Shown: positions 8,009-14,882, numbered from the stretch's first letter. The stretch: 41,349 bases of DNA from Comamonadaceae bacterium (GCA_013823485.1 PNMF01000013.1:1-41349), one strand, 5' to 3'. Translations and numbers: made by a program. Notes: a model not told the origin generated them from the letters alone.

Positions 8009-8929
8009 CTATTCGCGCTCGATTTCCAGATACACCCGGCTGGCGTTACCGGGGTGGAGTTCGGCCGCGTTGTGAAGGGTCTCGAAGGGCTTCATGTCGA
8101 ACGAGCGGACCGCCACCCCGATGTCCTGCATCTGTCCCACGGCATCCTTCATGTGGGCGCGAAGCGATTGCAGATAGTCGCGGGTCTGGCGCTGTGCGGT
8201 GGGCAGATCGGTCACCCGCCCGTGCCCCGGGACCAGCCACTTCGGCTTCAGTGTTTCCAGGACGCCGAAGGTTTCCAGCCACTGCCGTGTGTTGCTGACC
8301 GGCAGCACCGAGAGCAGGCGGTCGACATAGACGACGTCTCCGGTGAAGACCACATCGCGGTCGGGTATCCAGACCAGCCAGTCGCCCGGCGTGTGTGCCC
8401 CGCCTCGGTGGCGCAATTCGAAGCCGAGGCCGCCCAGCTCGAGCCGCGAGTCCGGGGTGGACACCAGCCGGGCTGGATACACCGGCCGAGTTTCTGCAAA
8501 CCGGGGCCCCAGCAGGCTACCGAGCGCCTGCATCTGGTCACCGGACCGGGCCTGCATGTCCGGCACCGCGCTGGCGTGAGCGATCAGTTCGGCCCCGCCG
8601 GCCCGGAAGAAGCCGTTGCCCAGCCACCGGTGGTCCTGTCCGCCGGTGTTGATCACCCAGCGGACGGGTTGATCGGTGACCCGTCGCGCGGCTGCGGCGA
8701 TGTCCCGAGCACTCAGGAAGGTGGCGCCGCTGTCGATCAGCACCGCCCCGCCCGGGGTGACGACCAGGCCGATGTTGGCGTTGAGGCCTTCATTCGCCTG
8801 GGTGCGTCCACCCAGTTCGCCGGTGTGGACATAAACGCCGTCGGTCACCTTCTCGAACTGGACCTCTGCAGCACTCACGGCAGAGGCCAGCAGGCCAATG
8901 AGGAAGAGGGCCAGAAACCTTGAAGTCAT
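8009..8929 (-). CDS. Exported MBL-fold metallo-hydrolase-like protein
   Basis: A 306-residue protein with a signal peptide (MTSRFLALFLIGLLASAVSA) and a metallo-beta-lactamase fold. Conserved elements are GGAVLIDSGAT, HTPGDWLVWIPDRDVVFTGD and WLVPGHGRVTDL. The first metal motif, normally NTHxHxDH, reads INTGGQDHRWLGN: two histidines are missing and it is one residue shorter, leaving only the DH pair. It therefore may bind a single metal or have another role. It resembles the exported MBL proteins associated with quinoprotein or sulfur-oxidation genes, but no such genes are nearby. It lies 16 bases after the YqaA-like gene. Confidence 0.82.
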   Translation of the reverse strand: MTSRFLALFLIGLLASAVSAAEVQFEKVTDGVYVHTGELGGRTQANEGLNANIGLVVTPGGAVLIDSGATFLSARDIAAAARRVTDQPVRWVINTGGQDHRWLGNGFFRAGGAELIAHASAVPDMQARSGDQMQALGSLLGPRFAETRPVYPARLVSTPDSRLELGGLGFELRHRGGAHTPGDWLVWIPDRDVVFTGDVVYVDRLLSVLPVSNTRQWLETFGVLETLKPKWLVPGHGRVTDLPTAQRQTRDYLQSLRAHMKDAVGQMQDIGVAVRSFDMKPFETLHNAAELHPGNASRVYLEIERE

Positions 8930-8945
8930 GCGTATCCCTTGTTGA

Positions 8946-9383
8946 TCAGCCCAAGCCGAGCGTGATGGCGGCGAGTATCAGGTAGCGCCCGACCTTGGCC
9001 AGGGTCACCAGCACCAGAAATACCGGAAAGGGCTCGCGCATCACGCCAGCCACGACCGTCAGGGGATCGCCGATGACGGGCGCCCAGCTCAGCAGCAGAC
9101 TCCACTTCCCGTACCGGCTGTACCAAGCCTGCGCATGCGCCAGCGAAGCAGCCTTGACCGGGAACCAAGGCTTCTCCTTGAAATGTTCGATCCACCGTCC
9201 CAGCACCCAGTTGACGACGGATCCCAGCACGTTGCCGACACTGGCGACCAGAATCAGCATCTCCGCCGGCTGATTTCCGGTCAGCAAGAGCGCGACCAGA
9301 ACCGCCTCGGAGGCGGTGGGCAGCAGCGTTGCCGCCACGAAGGCACTCAGGAACAGACCGCTGTACGCGCCCAGATCTGTCAT
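8946..9383 (-). CDS. YqaA/DedA-like SNARE-associated membrane protein
   Basis: A 145-residue membrane protein of the YqaA branch of the DedA (VTT/SNARE-associated) superfamily. It opens with hydrophobic sequence AFVAATLLPTASEAVLVALL, contains the family pattern GNVLGSVVNWVLGRW, and has LLLSWAPVIGDPLTVVAGVMR in the second half. Relatives are implicated in lipid or ion transport across the inner membrane; the substrate here is unknown. The ATG at 9383 is 11 bases beyond the EamA stop; an in-frame TTG at 9398 would overlap that stop by 4 bases (TTGA) and is a plausible alternative. Confidence 0.85.
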   Translation of the reverse strand: MTDLGAYSGLFLSAFVAATLLPTASEAVLVALLLTGNQPAEMLILVASVGNVLGSVVNWVLGRWIEHFKEKPWFPVKAASLAHAQAWYSRYGKWSLLLSWAPVIGDPLTVVAGVMREPFPVFLVLVTLAKVGRYLILAAITLGLG

Positions 9384-9394
9384 GTCCACAAGGC

Positions 9395-10438
9395 TCAATG
9401 GACATGCCTGTGGTGGACATCAGGGAAATGGGGGTGCCTGTGTGTGATCGGCTGGTGCTTGTGCACATGCGCATGAGGCTCCTGGCCATCCCATTCGCCG
9501 TCATGCTCGTGTTGATGGTGCTCATCATGGACGTGGGCGTGGCTGTGTTCCAGAGGTTCATGGGTGTGTTCATGCTCATGGCGCTCGGTCAGATGCAGCC
9601 AGACGCCCCAAGCCATCAGACCGCATGCCAGCCAGAAGCCAGACCCGACAGGCTCCTCCAGCCAGATCACTGAAACAAACGCACCCATGAAAGGAGCGAC
9701 GGAGAAATATGCTCCGGTCCTTGCGGTCCCCAGCCCGCGCAGAGCGAGTACAAAAAGCACCAGGCTGATGCCATAGCCCAGAAAGCCCACGGCCATGGCC
9801 CCCAGCGTGACCGACATTGAGAAGTGATGTTGGCCCATCGCCAGGCCCAACGCCACATTCACATATCCAGCCACCAGGCCTTTGGTTCCCGCAATGAACA
9901 ATGCATCCGACGCGGAGACTTTGCGCGTCAGGTTGTTGTCCAGTGCCCAGCAGAGGCAGGCCAGCACGATCAGCAGTGAAGCCCAGTTGAGGCCACCCTG
10001 GGCGGACCCTGCGCTCTGCCAGGACAGGATGACGCCGCCTGCCACGATCGCCAGCATGCCGAGCACGATGCGGCGATCGGCGTTTTCCTTGAAAGCCACC
10101 CAGGCCAGTACCGCCGTCAGCACCCCCTCCAGATTGAGAAGCAGCGATGCAGTTGATGCGGTCGTCTGTTGCAGACCCAGCAGCAAGGCGACCGGGCCCA
10201 GGATGCCCCCGAAGGCGATCGCGCCAGCCAGCCAGGGCCACTCGCTGCGGGTCAAGCCCGAGGGCTCCCAGCCGCGATCCCGCACGATCCTGAGGGTCAA
10301 GAGGCCGATGCCGCTGCCGAGGTAGAGCAGGCCCCCGAGCATGACCGGCGACACCGATCCCAGCAGCATCTTGGCCAGGGGCGTGCTCAGCCCGAAGAGA
10401 GCCGCAGCACCGAGAGCGAATCCGACACTGGCGTTCAT
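9395..10438 (-). CDS. EamA/DMT-family permease with His-rich tail, possible metal exporter
   Basis: A 347-residue drug/metabolite-transporter-type permease with about ten membrane segments in two EamA repeats (first repeat with GPVALLLGLQQTTASTASLL; second with VAPFMGAFVSVIWLEEPVG). After the last helix comes a cytosolic tail of about 63 residues containing 23 histidines (for example THEPLEHSHAHVHDEHHQHE). Such tails bind Ni, Co or Zn, and CnrT-type nickel exporters belong to the same superfamily. The start codon overlaps the stop of the upstream CsoR/RcnR-family regulator by 4 bases (ATGA), so the sensor and permease are cotranslated. The direction of transport and the metal are inferred. 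Confidence 0.87.
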   Translation of the reverse strand: MNASVGFALGAAALFGLSTPLAKMLLGSVSPVMLGGLLYLGSGIGLLTLRIVRDRGWEPSGLTRSEWPWLAGAIAFGGILGPVALLLGLQQTTASTASLLLNLEGVLTAVLAWVAFKENADRRIVLGMLAIVAGGVILSWQSAGSAQGGLNWASLLIVLACLCWALDNNLTRKVSASDALFIAGTKGLVAGYVNVALGLAMGQHHFSMSVTLGAMAVGFLGYGISLVLFVLALRGLGTARTGAYFSVAPFMGAFVSVIWLEEPVGSGFWLACGLMAWGVWLHLTERHEHEHTHEPLEHSHAHVHDEHHQHEHDGEWDGQEPHAHVHKHQPITHRHPHFPDVHHRHVH

Positions 10439-10704
10439 AGGTACTTGGTGATTTCGCGGAACTCTTCCAGCGAACCTGGCTGCGGTTGGCCCTTGGTGGC
10501 CACCATGTGACTCAGGCAATGGTCGAGATGGTCCTGAATCAGCGTTCGTTTTGCCTGGGTGATGGCCTTCTCCACCGCTTGCAGCTGCTGCACCACGTCC
10601 ATGCAGGGCTTGCCTTGTTCGAGCATCGCCAGCACGCTGCTCAGGTGGCCCCCGGCTCGACGCAGCCGTTTGATCACGGCGGGATGTGTTTCGTGAACGT
10701 GCAT
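10435..10704 (-). CDS. CsoR/RcnR-family metal-sensing repressor, nickel-sensor-like ligand set
   Basis: An 89-residue all-helical repressor of the CsoR/RcnR/FrmR family (HPAVIKRLRRAGGHLSSVLA then QLQAVEKAITQAKRTLIQDH). The fingerprint positions are H2, C34, H59 and C63. Their spacing (32, 25 and 4 residues) equals that of RcnR (H3, C35, H60, H64) and of cyanobacterial InrS (H21, C53, H78, C82). The His-Cys-His-Cys set matches the nickel sensor InrS; RcnR has His last, CsoR lacks the first His, FrmR has Glu. Such proteins leave DNA when metal binds. The ATG at 10704 lies next to a TTGATCAA palindrome and 75 bases from the divergent His-rich gene. Confidence 0.9.
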   Translation of the reverse strand: MHVHETHPAVIKRLRRAGGHLSSVLAMLEQGKPCMDVVQQLQAVEKAITQAKRTLIQDHLDHCLSHMVATKGQPQPGSLEEFREITKYL

Positions 10705-10716
10705 GTTGATCAATCT

Positions 10717-10752
10717 GGTTACCGGAATGGATCCTCCCCCGGAGGTTACAAT
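10717..10752. promoter_or_regulatory. Candidate operator between the divergent metal genes
   Basis: The 74-base region between the repressor gene (minus) and the His-rich protein gene (plus) contains CCTCCCCCGGAGG at 10733-10745: two 5-base inverted arms around a C-tract. It is bracketed by GGTTAC direct repeats at 10717-10722 and 10744-10749. TACAAT at 10747-10752 is a good -10 element for the plus-strand genes. CsoR/RcnR-family operators characteristically contain G/C tracts flanked by inverted sequence, so this is the likely binding site. This is inference from pattern and position. Confidence 0.5.
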
Positions 10753-10778
10753 GAAAGCGCTCTTGCAACCCACTGAAG

Positions 10779-11171
10779 ATGACAGCCATCGATCGCCATC
10801 ACCCGTTTCTTGCTCCTGCTGCCACGGCCGGGAAATGGATGGCCATCGTGGTCGCATTGATCTTGTTGGCGGGAGCCATGATCACGCCATGGGGGCTGGC
10901 CAAGTCGCACGGATCGGCTGCGATGTCGGCCTTGCACCACGGCGAGTCCTTGGACTCGATTGAGGGGCACGGGCACAGCCACGAGGATGACCTGCCGGCA
11001 TCGGTCGGCATCCATGTCCATCATGTGGGCGATCATTCGCACGACCACGCCCACGCGCTGCCCCTGGGCTTGCCAGGGTTGACCGAAGCCGCAGCCGAGT
11101 GGCCCTCGGGCCCCGATCACGCCGGTCCCTTGCCAGCGCTTGCGCGCCTGGAACGTCCGCCGCAAACCTGA
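10779..11171 (+). CDS. His-rich membrane-anchored protein of the metal locus
   Basis: A 130-residue protein with one membrane helix (about residues 19-41, KWMAIVVALILLAGAM) and a hydrophilic region with 14 histidines, in clusters such as EGHGHSHED, GIHVHHVG and DHSHDHAHAL. It probably displays a metal-binding domain in the periplasm. The C-terminus ends ALARLERPPQT, similar to the end of the small secreted protein at 7590-7937. Upstream lie the candidate operator and a TACAAT -10. The ribosome-binding site before the ATG at 10779 is weak; a short frame from ATG 10751, which has a better GGAGG, lacks any domain and was rejected. Confidence 0.72.
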   Translation: MTAIDRHHPFLAPAATAGKWMAIVVALILLAGAMITPWGLAKSHGSAAMSALHHGESLDSIEGHGHSHEDDLPASVGIHVHHVGDHSHDHAHALPLGLPGLTEAAAEWPSGPDHAGPLPALARLERPPQT

Positions 11172-11242
11172 CCGCTGGTCATCACCATCGGTTCGGGCTG
11201 CCACGGCGGCCCTGGGCTTTCACTTTCCTGTACGGAGTTTTC

Positions 11243-11980
11243 ATGCTCAGCTTTTCTCACGAGCGGCTTCAGGCTGCGCCCTGGGCGCGACCTGGTCCCG
11301 CTGCCACCACCTTGCTGGTCCTGGCGTTCCTTCTGTTCTTCTCCGCCGAGGCCTTTGCCCACGCCGTCACGCAGGGTGACAAGGGGTACATCCAGGAGAT
11401 ATCCGGTGTGCATCTGCTGCCCTTCACCTACCTGGGCGCCAAGCACATGGCCACGGGCTACGACCACATCCTGTTCCTCTTCGGGGTGATCTTCTTCCTC
11501 TACAAGCTGAAGGACATTGCGGTCTACGTCAGCCTGTTCGCGATCGGTCACTCCACCACCATGGTGCTGGGGGTCTACTACAACATCGGGATCAACAGTT
11601 ACCTGATCGACGCCGTCATCGGCTTCTCGGTGGTCTACAAGGCCCTGGACAACATCGGTGCTTTCCAGCGCTGGTTCGGCGTTCAGCCGAACACCAAAGT
11701 CGCGACCCTGATCTTTGGCCTGATCCACGGCTTCGGTCTGGCCACCAAGATTCAGGAGTACGAGATCTCGCGTGATGGCCTGGTGGCCAACCTGCTGGCG
11801 TTCAACGTCGGCGTGGAAATCGGGCAGCTGCTGGCTCTGTCCGTGATCCTGATTGGCATCAGCTTCTGGCGCCGCACCGCAGGCTTTGCGCGTTACGCCT
11901 ACAGCGCCAACGTGGTCATGATGTCCGCAGGATTCATCCTCGTGGGCATGCAACTGACCGGCTATATCGTCTCCCAATGA
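11243..11980 (+). CDS. HupE/UreJ-like permease
   Basis: A 245-residue membrane protein with an N-terminal signal-like helix and about six further helices. The HupE/UreJ motif H-x5-D-H is present as KHMATGYDHILFLFG, followed by FAIGHSTTMVLG and FGLIHGFGLATKI, which supply the second set of conserved histidines. HupE/UreJ proteins are nickel/cobalt permeases associated with hydrogenase or urease; neither enzyme is encoded here, so the substrate is inferred from the neighbouring metal sensor. The ATG at 11243 is preceded by CGGAG at a good distance. It follows the His-rich gene by 71 bases. Confidence 0.86.
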   Translation: MLSFSHERLQAAPWARPGPAATTLLVLAFLLFFSAEAFAHAVTQGDKGYIQEISGVHLLPFTYLGAKHMATGYDHILFLFGVIFFLYKLKDIAVYVSLFAIGHSTTMVLGVYYNIGINSYLIDAVIGFSVVYKALDNIGAFQRWFGVQPNTKVATLIFGLIHGFGLATKIQEYEISRDGLVANLLAFNVGVEIGQLLALSVILIGISFWRRTAGFARYAYSANVVMMSAGFILVGMQLTGYIVSQ

Positions 11981-11997
11981 ATTCGAGAGTGAACACC

Positions 11998-12666
11998 ATG
12001 TACAACAGCGACATTCCCTCCCGCGCCGAACTGCCTTCGACCCGGCAGCTCATCCGTTCCACCATCATCGCTGCGGTCTCTGCCGTGGTCCTGCTCTACA
12101 CCGTAGTTCTCCCGTCCGAGTACGGTGTGGACCCCACCGGTATCGGCCGGGCGCTGGGCCTGACCGACATGGGCGAGATCAAGACCCGCCTGGCGGCCGA
12201 AGCGGCGGCGGACGCGGCAGCGTCCTCAGCCGGTCCTGCGCCAACGTCAACGCCAGCCACGCAAGCGACTCCGCAGACCGGTGGCAGCAGTGTTGCAGCC
12301 GCTCCTGCCGCGCCGTCGCCAACCGATTCATCGCCGAACAACCAGGGTGCCTCGTGGCGTGACGAGGTCTCGTTCACGCTGACCCCCGGGCAGGGCGTCG
12401 AGATCAAGCTGGTGATGAAGGAAGGCGAGAAGGCCGAATACGCCTGGACCGTCCAGGGCGGGGTCGTGAACTTCGACACCCACGCAGACGCCCCTGGACG
12501 TTCCATCAGCTACGAGAAAGGTCGGGCGGTGCCGGAGGATGAGGGCGAGCTGGTGGCGGCGTTCACCGGCAACCACGGCTGGTTCTGGCGCAACCGTGGC
12601 CAGTCCGACGTCACGGTGGTCCTGAAAACCCGCGGTCAGTACAGCAGCCTCAAACGGGTCATCTGA
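11998..12666 (+). CDS. Transmembrane anchor protein of the HupE/UreJ locus
   Basis: A 222-residue protein with one membrane helix (about residues 20-42, STIIAAVSAVVLLYTVVLP), then DPTGIGRALGLTDMGEIK, an Ala/Pro/Thr-rich linker of about 50 residues and a C-terminal soluble domain (VSFTLTPGQGVEIKLVMKEG... GNHGWFWRNRG) that resembles a periplasmic beta-sandwich. I recall similar proteins beside HupE/UreJ permeases under the name transmembrane anchor protein; no molecular role is established. The ATG at 11998 with GAGAG upstream was chosen. An ATG at 11977 overlapping the permease stop (ATGA) would add 7 residues. Confidence 0.78.
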   Translation: MYNSDIPSRAELPSTRQLIRSTIIAAVSAVVLLYTVVLPSEYGVDPTGIGRALGLTDMGEIKTRLAAEAAADAAASSAGPAPTSTPATQATPQTGGSSVAAAPAAPSPTDSSPNNQGASWRDEVSFTLTPGQGVEIKLVMKEGEKAEYAWTVQGGVVNFDTHADAPGRSISYEKGRAVPEDEGELVAAFTGNHGWFWRNRGQSDVTVVLKTRGQYSSLKRVI

Positions 12667-12677
12667 TCGACCGCCGC

Positions 12678-12683
12678 TATCAT
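12678..12683 (+). promoter_or_regulatory. Candidate -10 element for the diaA-like gene
   Basis: TATCAT lies 7 bases before the ATG at 12691 in the 24-base gap after the metal locus. No purine-rich ribosome-binding site separates it from the ATG. If it is used, transcription would start at or next to the start codon, giving a leaderless mRNA. No good -35 is visible. Confidence 0.35.
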
Positions 12684-12690
12684 CGCCCCC

Positions 12691-13311
12691 ATGCTTTCGC
12701 AGCGCATCCAGCAACAGTTCATCGACAGTGCCGACCTCAAGTACCAGTGCGCGCCCGCGCTGGCGCCCATGGTGGAGTCCGCCATCCACGCGGTGCTGGC
12801 CTGTGTCACCGGCGGCGGCAAGGTGATGGCTTGCGGCAACGGCCCTTCGGCCGCGGCCGCGCAGCTCTTTGCCGCCAGTTTCATGGGCCGCTTCGAGCGC
12901 GAGCGTCCCGAGCTGGCCGCCATGGCGCTGTCGGCCGACTCGGCCGTCATCACGGCCGTGGCCCAGGACTTCGATCCCGGCTGGGTGTACGCCCGCCAGG
13001 TGCGGGCCCTGGGCCAGACCGGCGACGTGCTGCTGGTGGTGGGTGGCGTCGGCCAGGCGGCCAACCTGCTGTCCGCCGTGGAGTCCGCGCATGAGCGCGA
13101 CATGACGGTGGTGGCGCTGACCGGCGCCCGTGGCGGCCGGTTGACCGCCGTCCTGCGCGACACCGATGTGCACATCTGCGTGCCGCACGATCACCCGGCC
13201 CGCATCCTGGAAGTCCACCAGCTGGTGCTGCACTGCGTGTGCGACGGCGTGGACGCCCAGCTGCTGGGCCTGCCCGAAGAATCCCTTCCCGACCCGGAGA
13301 ACCTGACATGA
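12691..13311 (+). CDS. DiaA-like SIS-domain protein with altered sugar-phosphate site
   Basis: A 206-residue single SIS-domain protein. The stretch FMGRFERERPELAAMALS and the end LEVHQLVLHCVCDGVDAQL are close to E. coli DiaA, a tetrameric DnaA-binding initiation factor, and to GmhA phosphoheptose isomerase. Sugar-phosphate-site residues are changed: CGNGGSA is CGNGPSA, the AQHF helix has AQLF, and the Ser/Thr-rich STSGNS loop is GGVGQA. An isomerase role is therefore unlikely. The stop overlaps the dolP-like start by 4 bases (ATGA), the same gene order as diaA-dolP in E. coli. Confidence 0.85.
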   Translation: MLSQRIQQQFIDSADLKYQCAPALAPMVESAIHAVLACVTGGGKVMACGNGPSAAAAQLFAASFMGRFERERPELAAMALSADSAVITAVAQDFDPGWVYARQVRALGQTGDVLLVVGGVGQAANLLSAVESAHERDMTVVALTGARGGRLTAVLRDTDVHICVPHDHPARILEVHQLVLHCVCDGVDAQLLGLPEESLPDPENLT

Positions 13312-13979
13312 GCTTTCCCCTTGCCCCCTCCCGCCGTCGCGCCGGCCTGCTGCTGGCCGGCGTGGCCCTGTCCGGTCTGATGAGCGCCTGTGCACCGCTG
13401 GTGGTCGGCGGTGCCGCCGTGGGCTCGGCGCTGGTGGCGGTCGACCGCCGCACCTCCGGCGCCCAGCTGGACGATCAGGGCATCGAGCTGCGGGCCAGCA
13501 ACCGCATCAAGGAGCAGTTCGGTGAACGGGCCAACGTCTCGGTCACCAGCTACAACCGTCAGGTGCTGCTGACCGGCGAGGCCGCCAGCGAGGCGGTCAA
13601 GGCCGAGGTGGAGCGTGTGGTCGCGGGCGTGGACAACGTGCGCAGCATCGTCAATGAGCTGGGCGTGGTCAATTCCCCCAGCTTCAGCCAGCGCTCGTCG
13701 GACACGCTGATCACCGGCAAGGTCAAGGCCGGCATGGTGGACGCCAAGGACCTGTCGGCCGTGGCCTTCAAGGTGGTGACCACCCGCGGTACCGTCTACC
13801 TGATGGGCCGGGTGACCCAGCGGGAGGCCACCCGTGCCACCGACATTGCACGCAACACGTCCGGCGTGATGCGTGTGGTGCGCGTGTTCGAGATCCTGAC
13901 CGAGGAAGAGCTGGCCCGCATCGGCACCCAGGGGCCGACCGAGACGCCGGCCAGCAAGCCGGCGCCGCAGGCCAACTGA
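13308..13979 (+). CDS. DolP-like BON-domain outer-membrane lipoprotein
   Basis: A 223-residue lipoprotein with signal and lipobox (LMSAC, Cys about residue 25) followed by glycine-rich sequence and two BON domains: the first about residues 52-120 (QFGERANVSVTSYNRQVLLT), the second about 128-195 (VAFKVVTTRGTVYLMGRVTQ). DolP (YraP) binds anionic phospholipids in the outer membrane and supports envelope integrity. The C-terminal 20 residues are Pro/Ala-rich. The start is coupled to the SIS gene by ATGA. The stop codon directly abuts the stop codon of the convergent dehydrogenase gene (13979/13980). Confidence 0.88.
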   Translation: MSFPLAPSRRRAGLLLAGVALSGLMSACAPLVVGGAAVGSALVAVDRRTSGAQLDDQGIELRASNRIKEQFGERANVSVTSYNRQVLLTGEAASEAVKAEVERVVAGVDNVRSIVNELGVVNSPSFSQRSSDTLITGKVKAGMVDAKDLSAVAFKVVTTRGTVYLMGRVTQREATRATDIARNTSGVMRVVRVFEILTEEELARIGTQGPTETPASKPAPQAN

Positions 13980-14879
13980 TCAGCGCAGGCGCTTGATCAG
14001 GCTGGAGGTGTCCATGCGCTGGCCACCCATGGCCTGCACATCGGCATAGAACTGGTCGACCAGAGCGGTCACCGGCAGGCGGGCGCCGTTGCGCTTGGCC
14101 TCGTCCAGCACCAGACCCAGGTCCTTGCGCATCCAGTCCACGGCAAAACCGAAGTTGAACTGGTCGGCCACCATGGTCTTGCCGCGGTTGTCCATCTGCC
14201 AGCTCTGGGCGGCGCCCTTGCCGATGACGTCGAGCACCAGGTTCACGTCCAGGCCGGCCTTCTGGCCGAACGCGATGGCTTCCGACAGGCCCTGCACCAG
14301 ACCGGCGATCGCGATCTGGTTGACCATCTTGGTGAGCTGACCGGCGCCGCTTTCGCCCATGCGGGTGAATGCCTTGGAGAAGGCCATGCCGACCGGTCGC
14401 GCCGTGTCGAACGCGGCCTGATCGCCACCGCACATGACGGTGAGCGCGCCGTTCTCGGCGCCAGCCTGACCGCCGGACACCGGCGCATCGATGAACTGCA
14501 GGCCCAGGGTGCGTGCAGCGGCCGACAGCTCGCGGGCCACATCGGCCGAGGCGGTGGTGTGGTCGACGAAGATGGCGCCGGCCTTCATGCCGGCAAAGGC
14601 GCCATCGGCACCCAGCACCACGGCGCGCAGGTCGTCGTCGTTGCCGACGCAGGCGAACACGATGTCGGCGCCCTGGGCCGCTTCGCGCGGCGTGGTCTTG
14701 AAGCTGCCGCCGTAGGTCTTGGCCCAGGCTTCGGCCTTGGCCGAGGTGCGGTTGTAGACGGTGACGCGGTGGCCGGCGCGGGCCAGGTGGCCGGCCATGG
14801 GAGAGCCCATGACACCCAGGCCGATGAAGGCGACCTGGCGGGGTTCGATGGCGTCGTAGGTGCGGGGAGCGGCGGTCAT
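13980..14879 (-). CDS. 3-hydroxyisobutyrate dehydrogenase-family NAD(P)-dependent oxidoreductase
   Basis: A 299-residue beta-hydroxyacid dehydrogenase. The N-terminal Rossmann motif is VAFIGLGVMGSPMAGHLARA (about residues 15-34). The substrate loop FIDAPVSGGQAGAENGALTV and catalytic-lysine region GQLTKMVNQIAIAGLVQGLSE follow. Likely reactions are oxidation of 3-hydroxyisobutyrate or reduction of tartronate/glyoxylate semialdehyde; sequence alone does not decide. A 7-base inverted repeat lies just before the ATG at 14879. It is downstream of pilT-pilU on the same strand with a 55-base gap. Confidence 0.9.
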   Translation of the reverse strand: MTAAPRTYDAIEPRQVAFIGLGVMGSPMAGHLARAGHRVTVYNRTSAKAEAWAKTYGGSFKTTPREAAQGADIVFACVGNDDDLRAVVLGADGAFAGMKAGAIFVDHTTASADVARELSAAARTLGLQFIDAPVSGGQAGAENGALTVMCGGDQAAFDTARPVGMAFSKAFTRMGESGAGQLTKMVNQIAIAGLVQGLSEAIAFGQKAGLDVNLVLDVIGKGAAQSWQMDNRGKTMVADQFNFGFAVDWMRKDLGLVLDEAKRNGARLPVTALVDQFYADVQAMGGQRMDTSSLIKRLR

Positions 14880-14882
14880 GCG

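Noticed and set aside
10751-10963. 70-codon frame starting ATG 10751 behind GGAGG
   Set aside because: Attractive ribosome-binding site, but no recognisable sequence; the overlapping frame from 10779 has a membrane helix and His clusters that fit the locus. The GGAGG is also part of the candidate operator.
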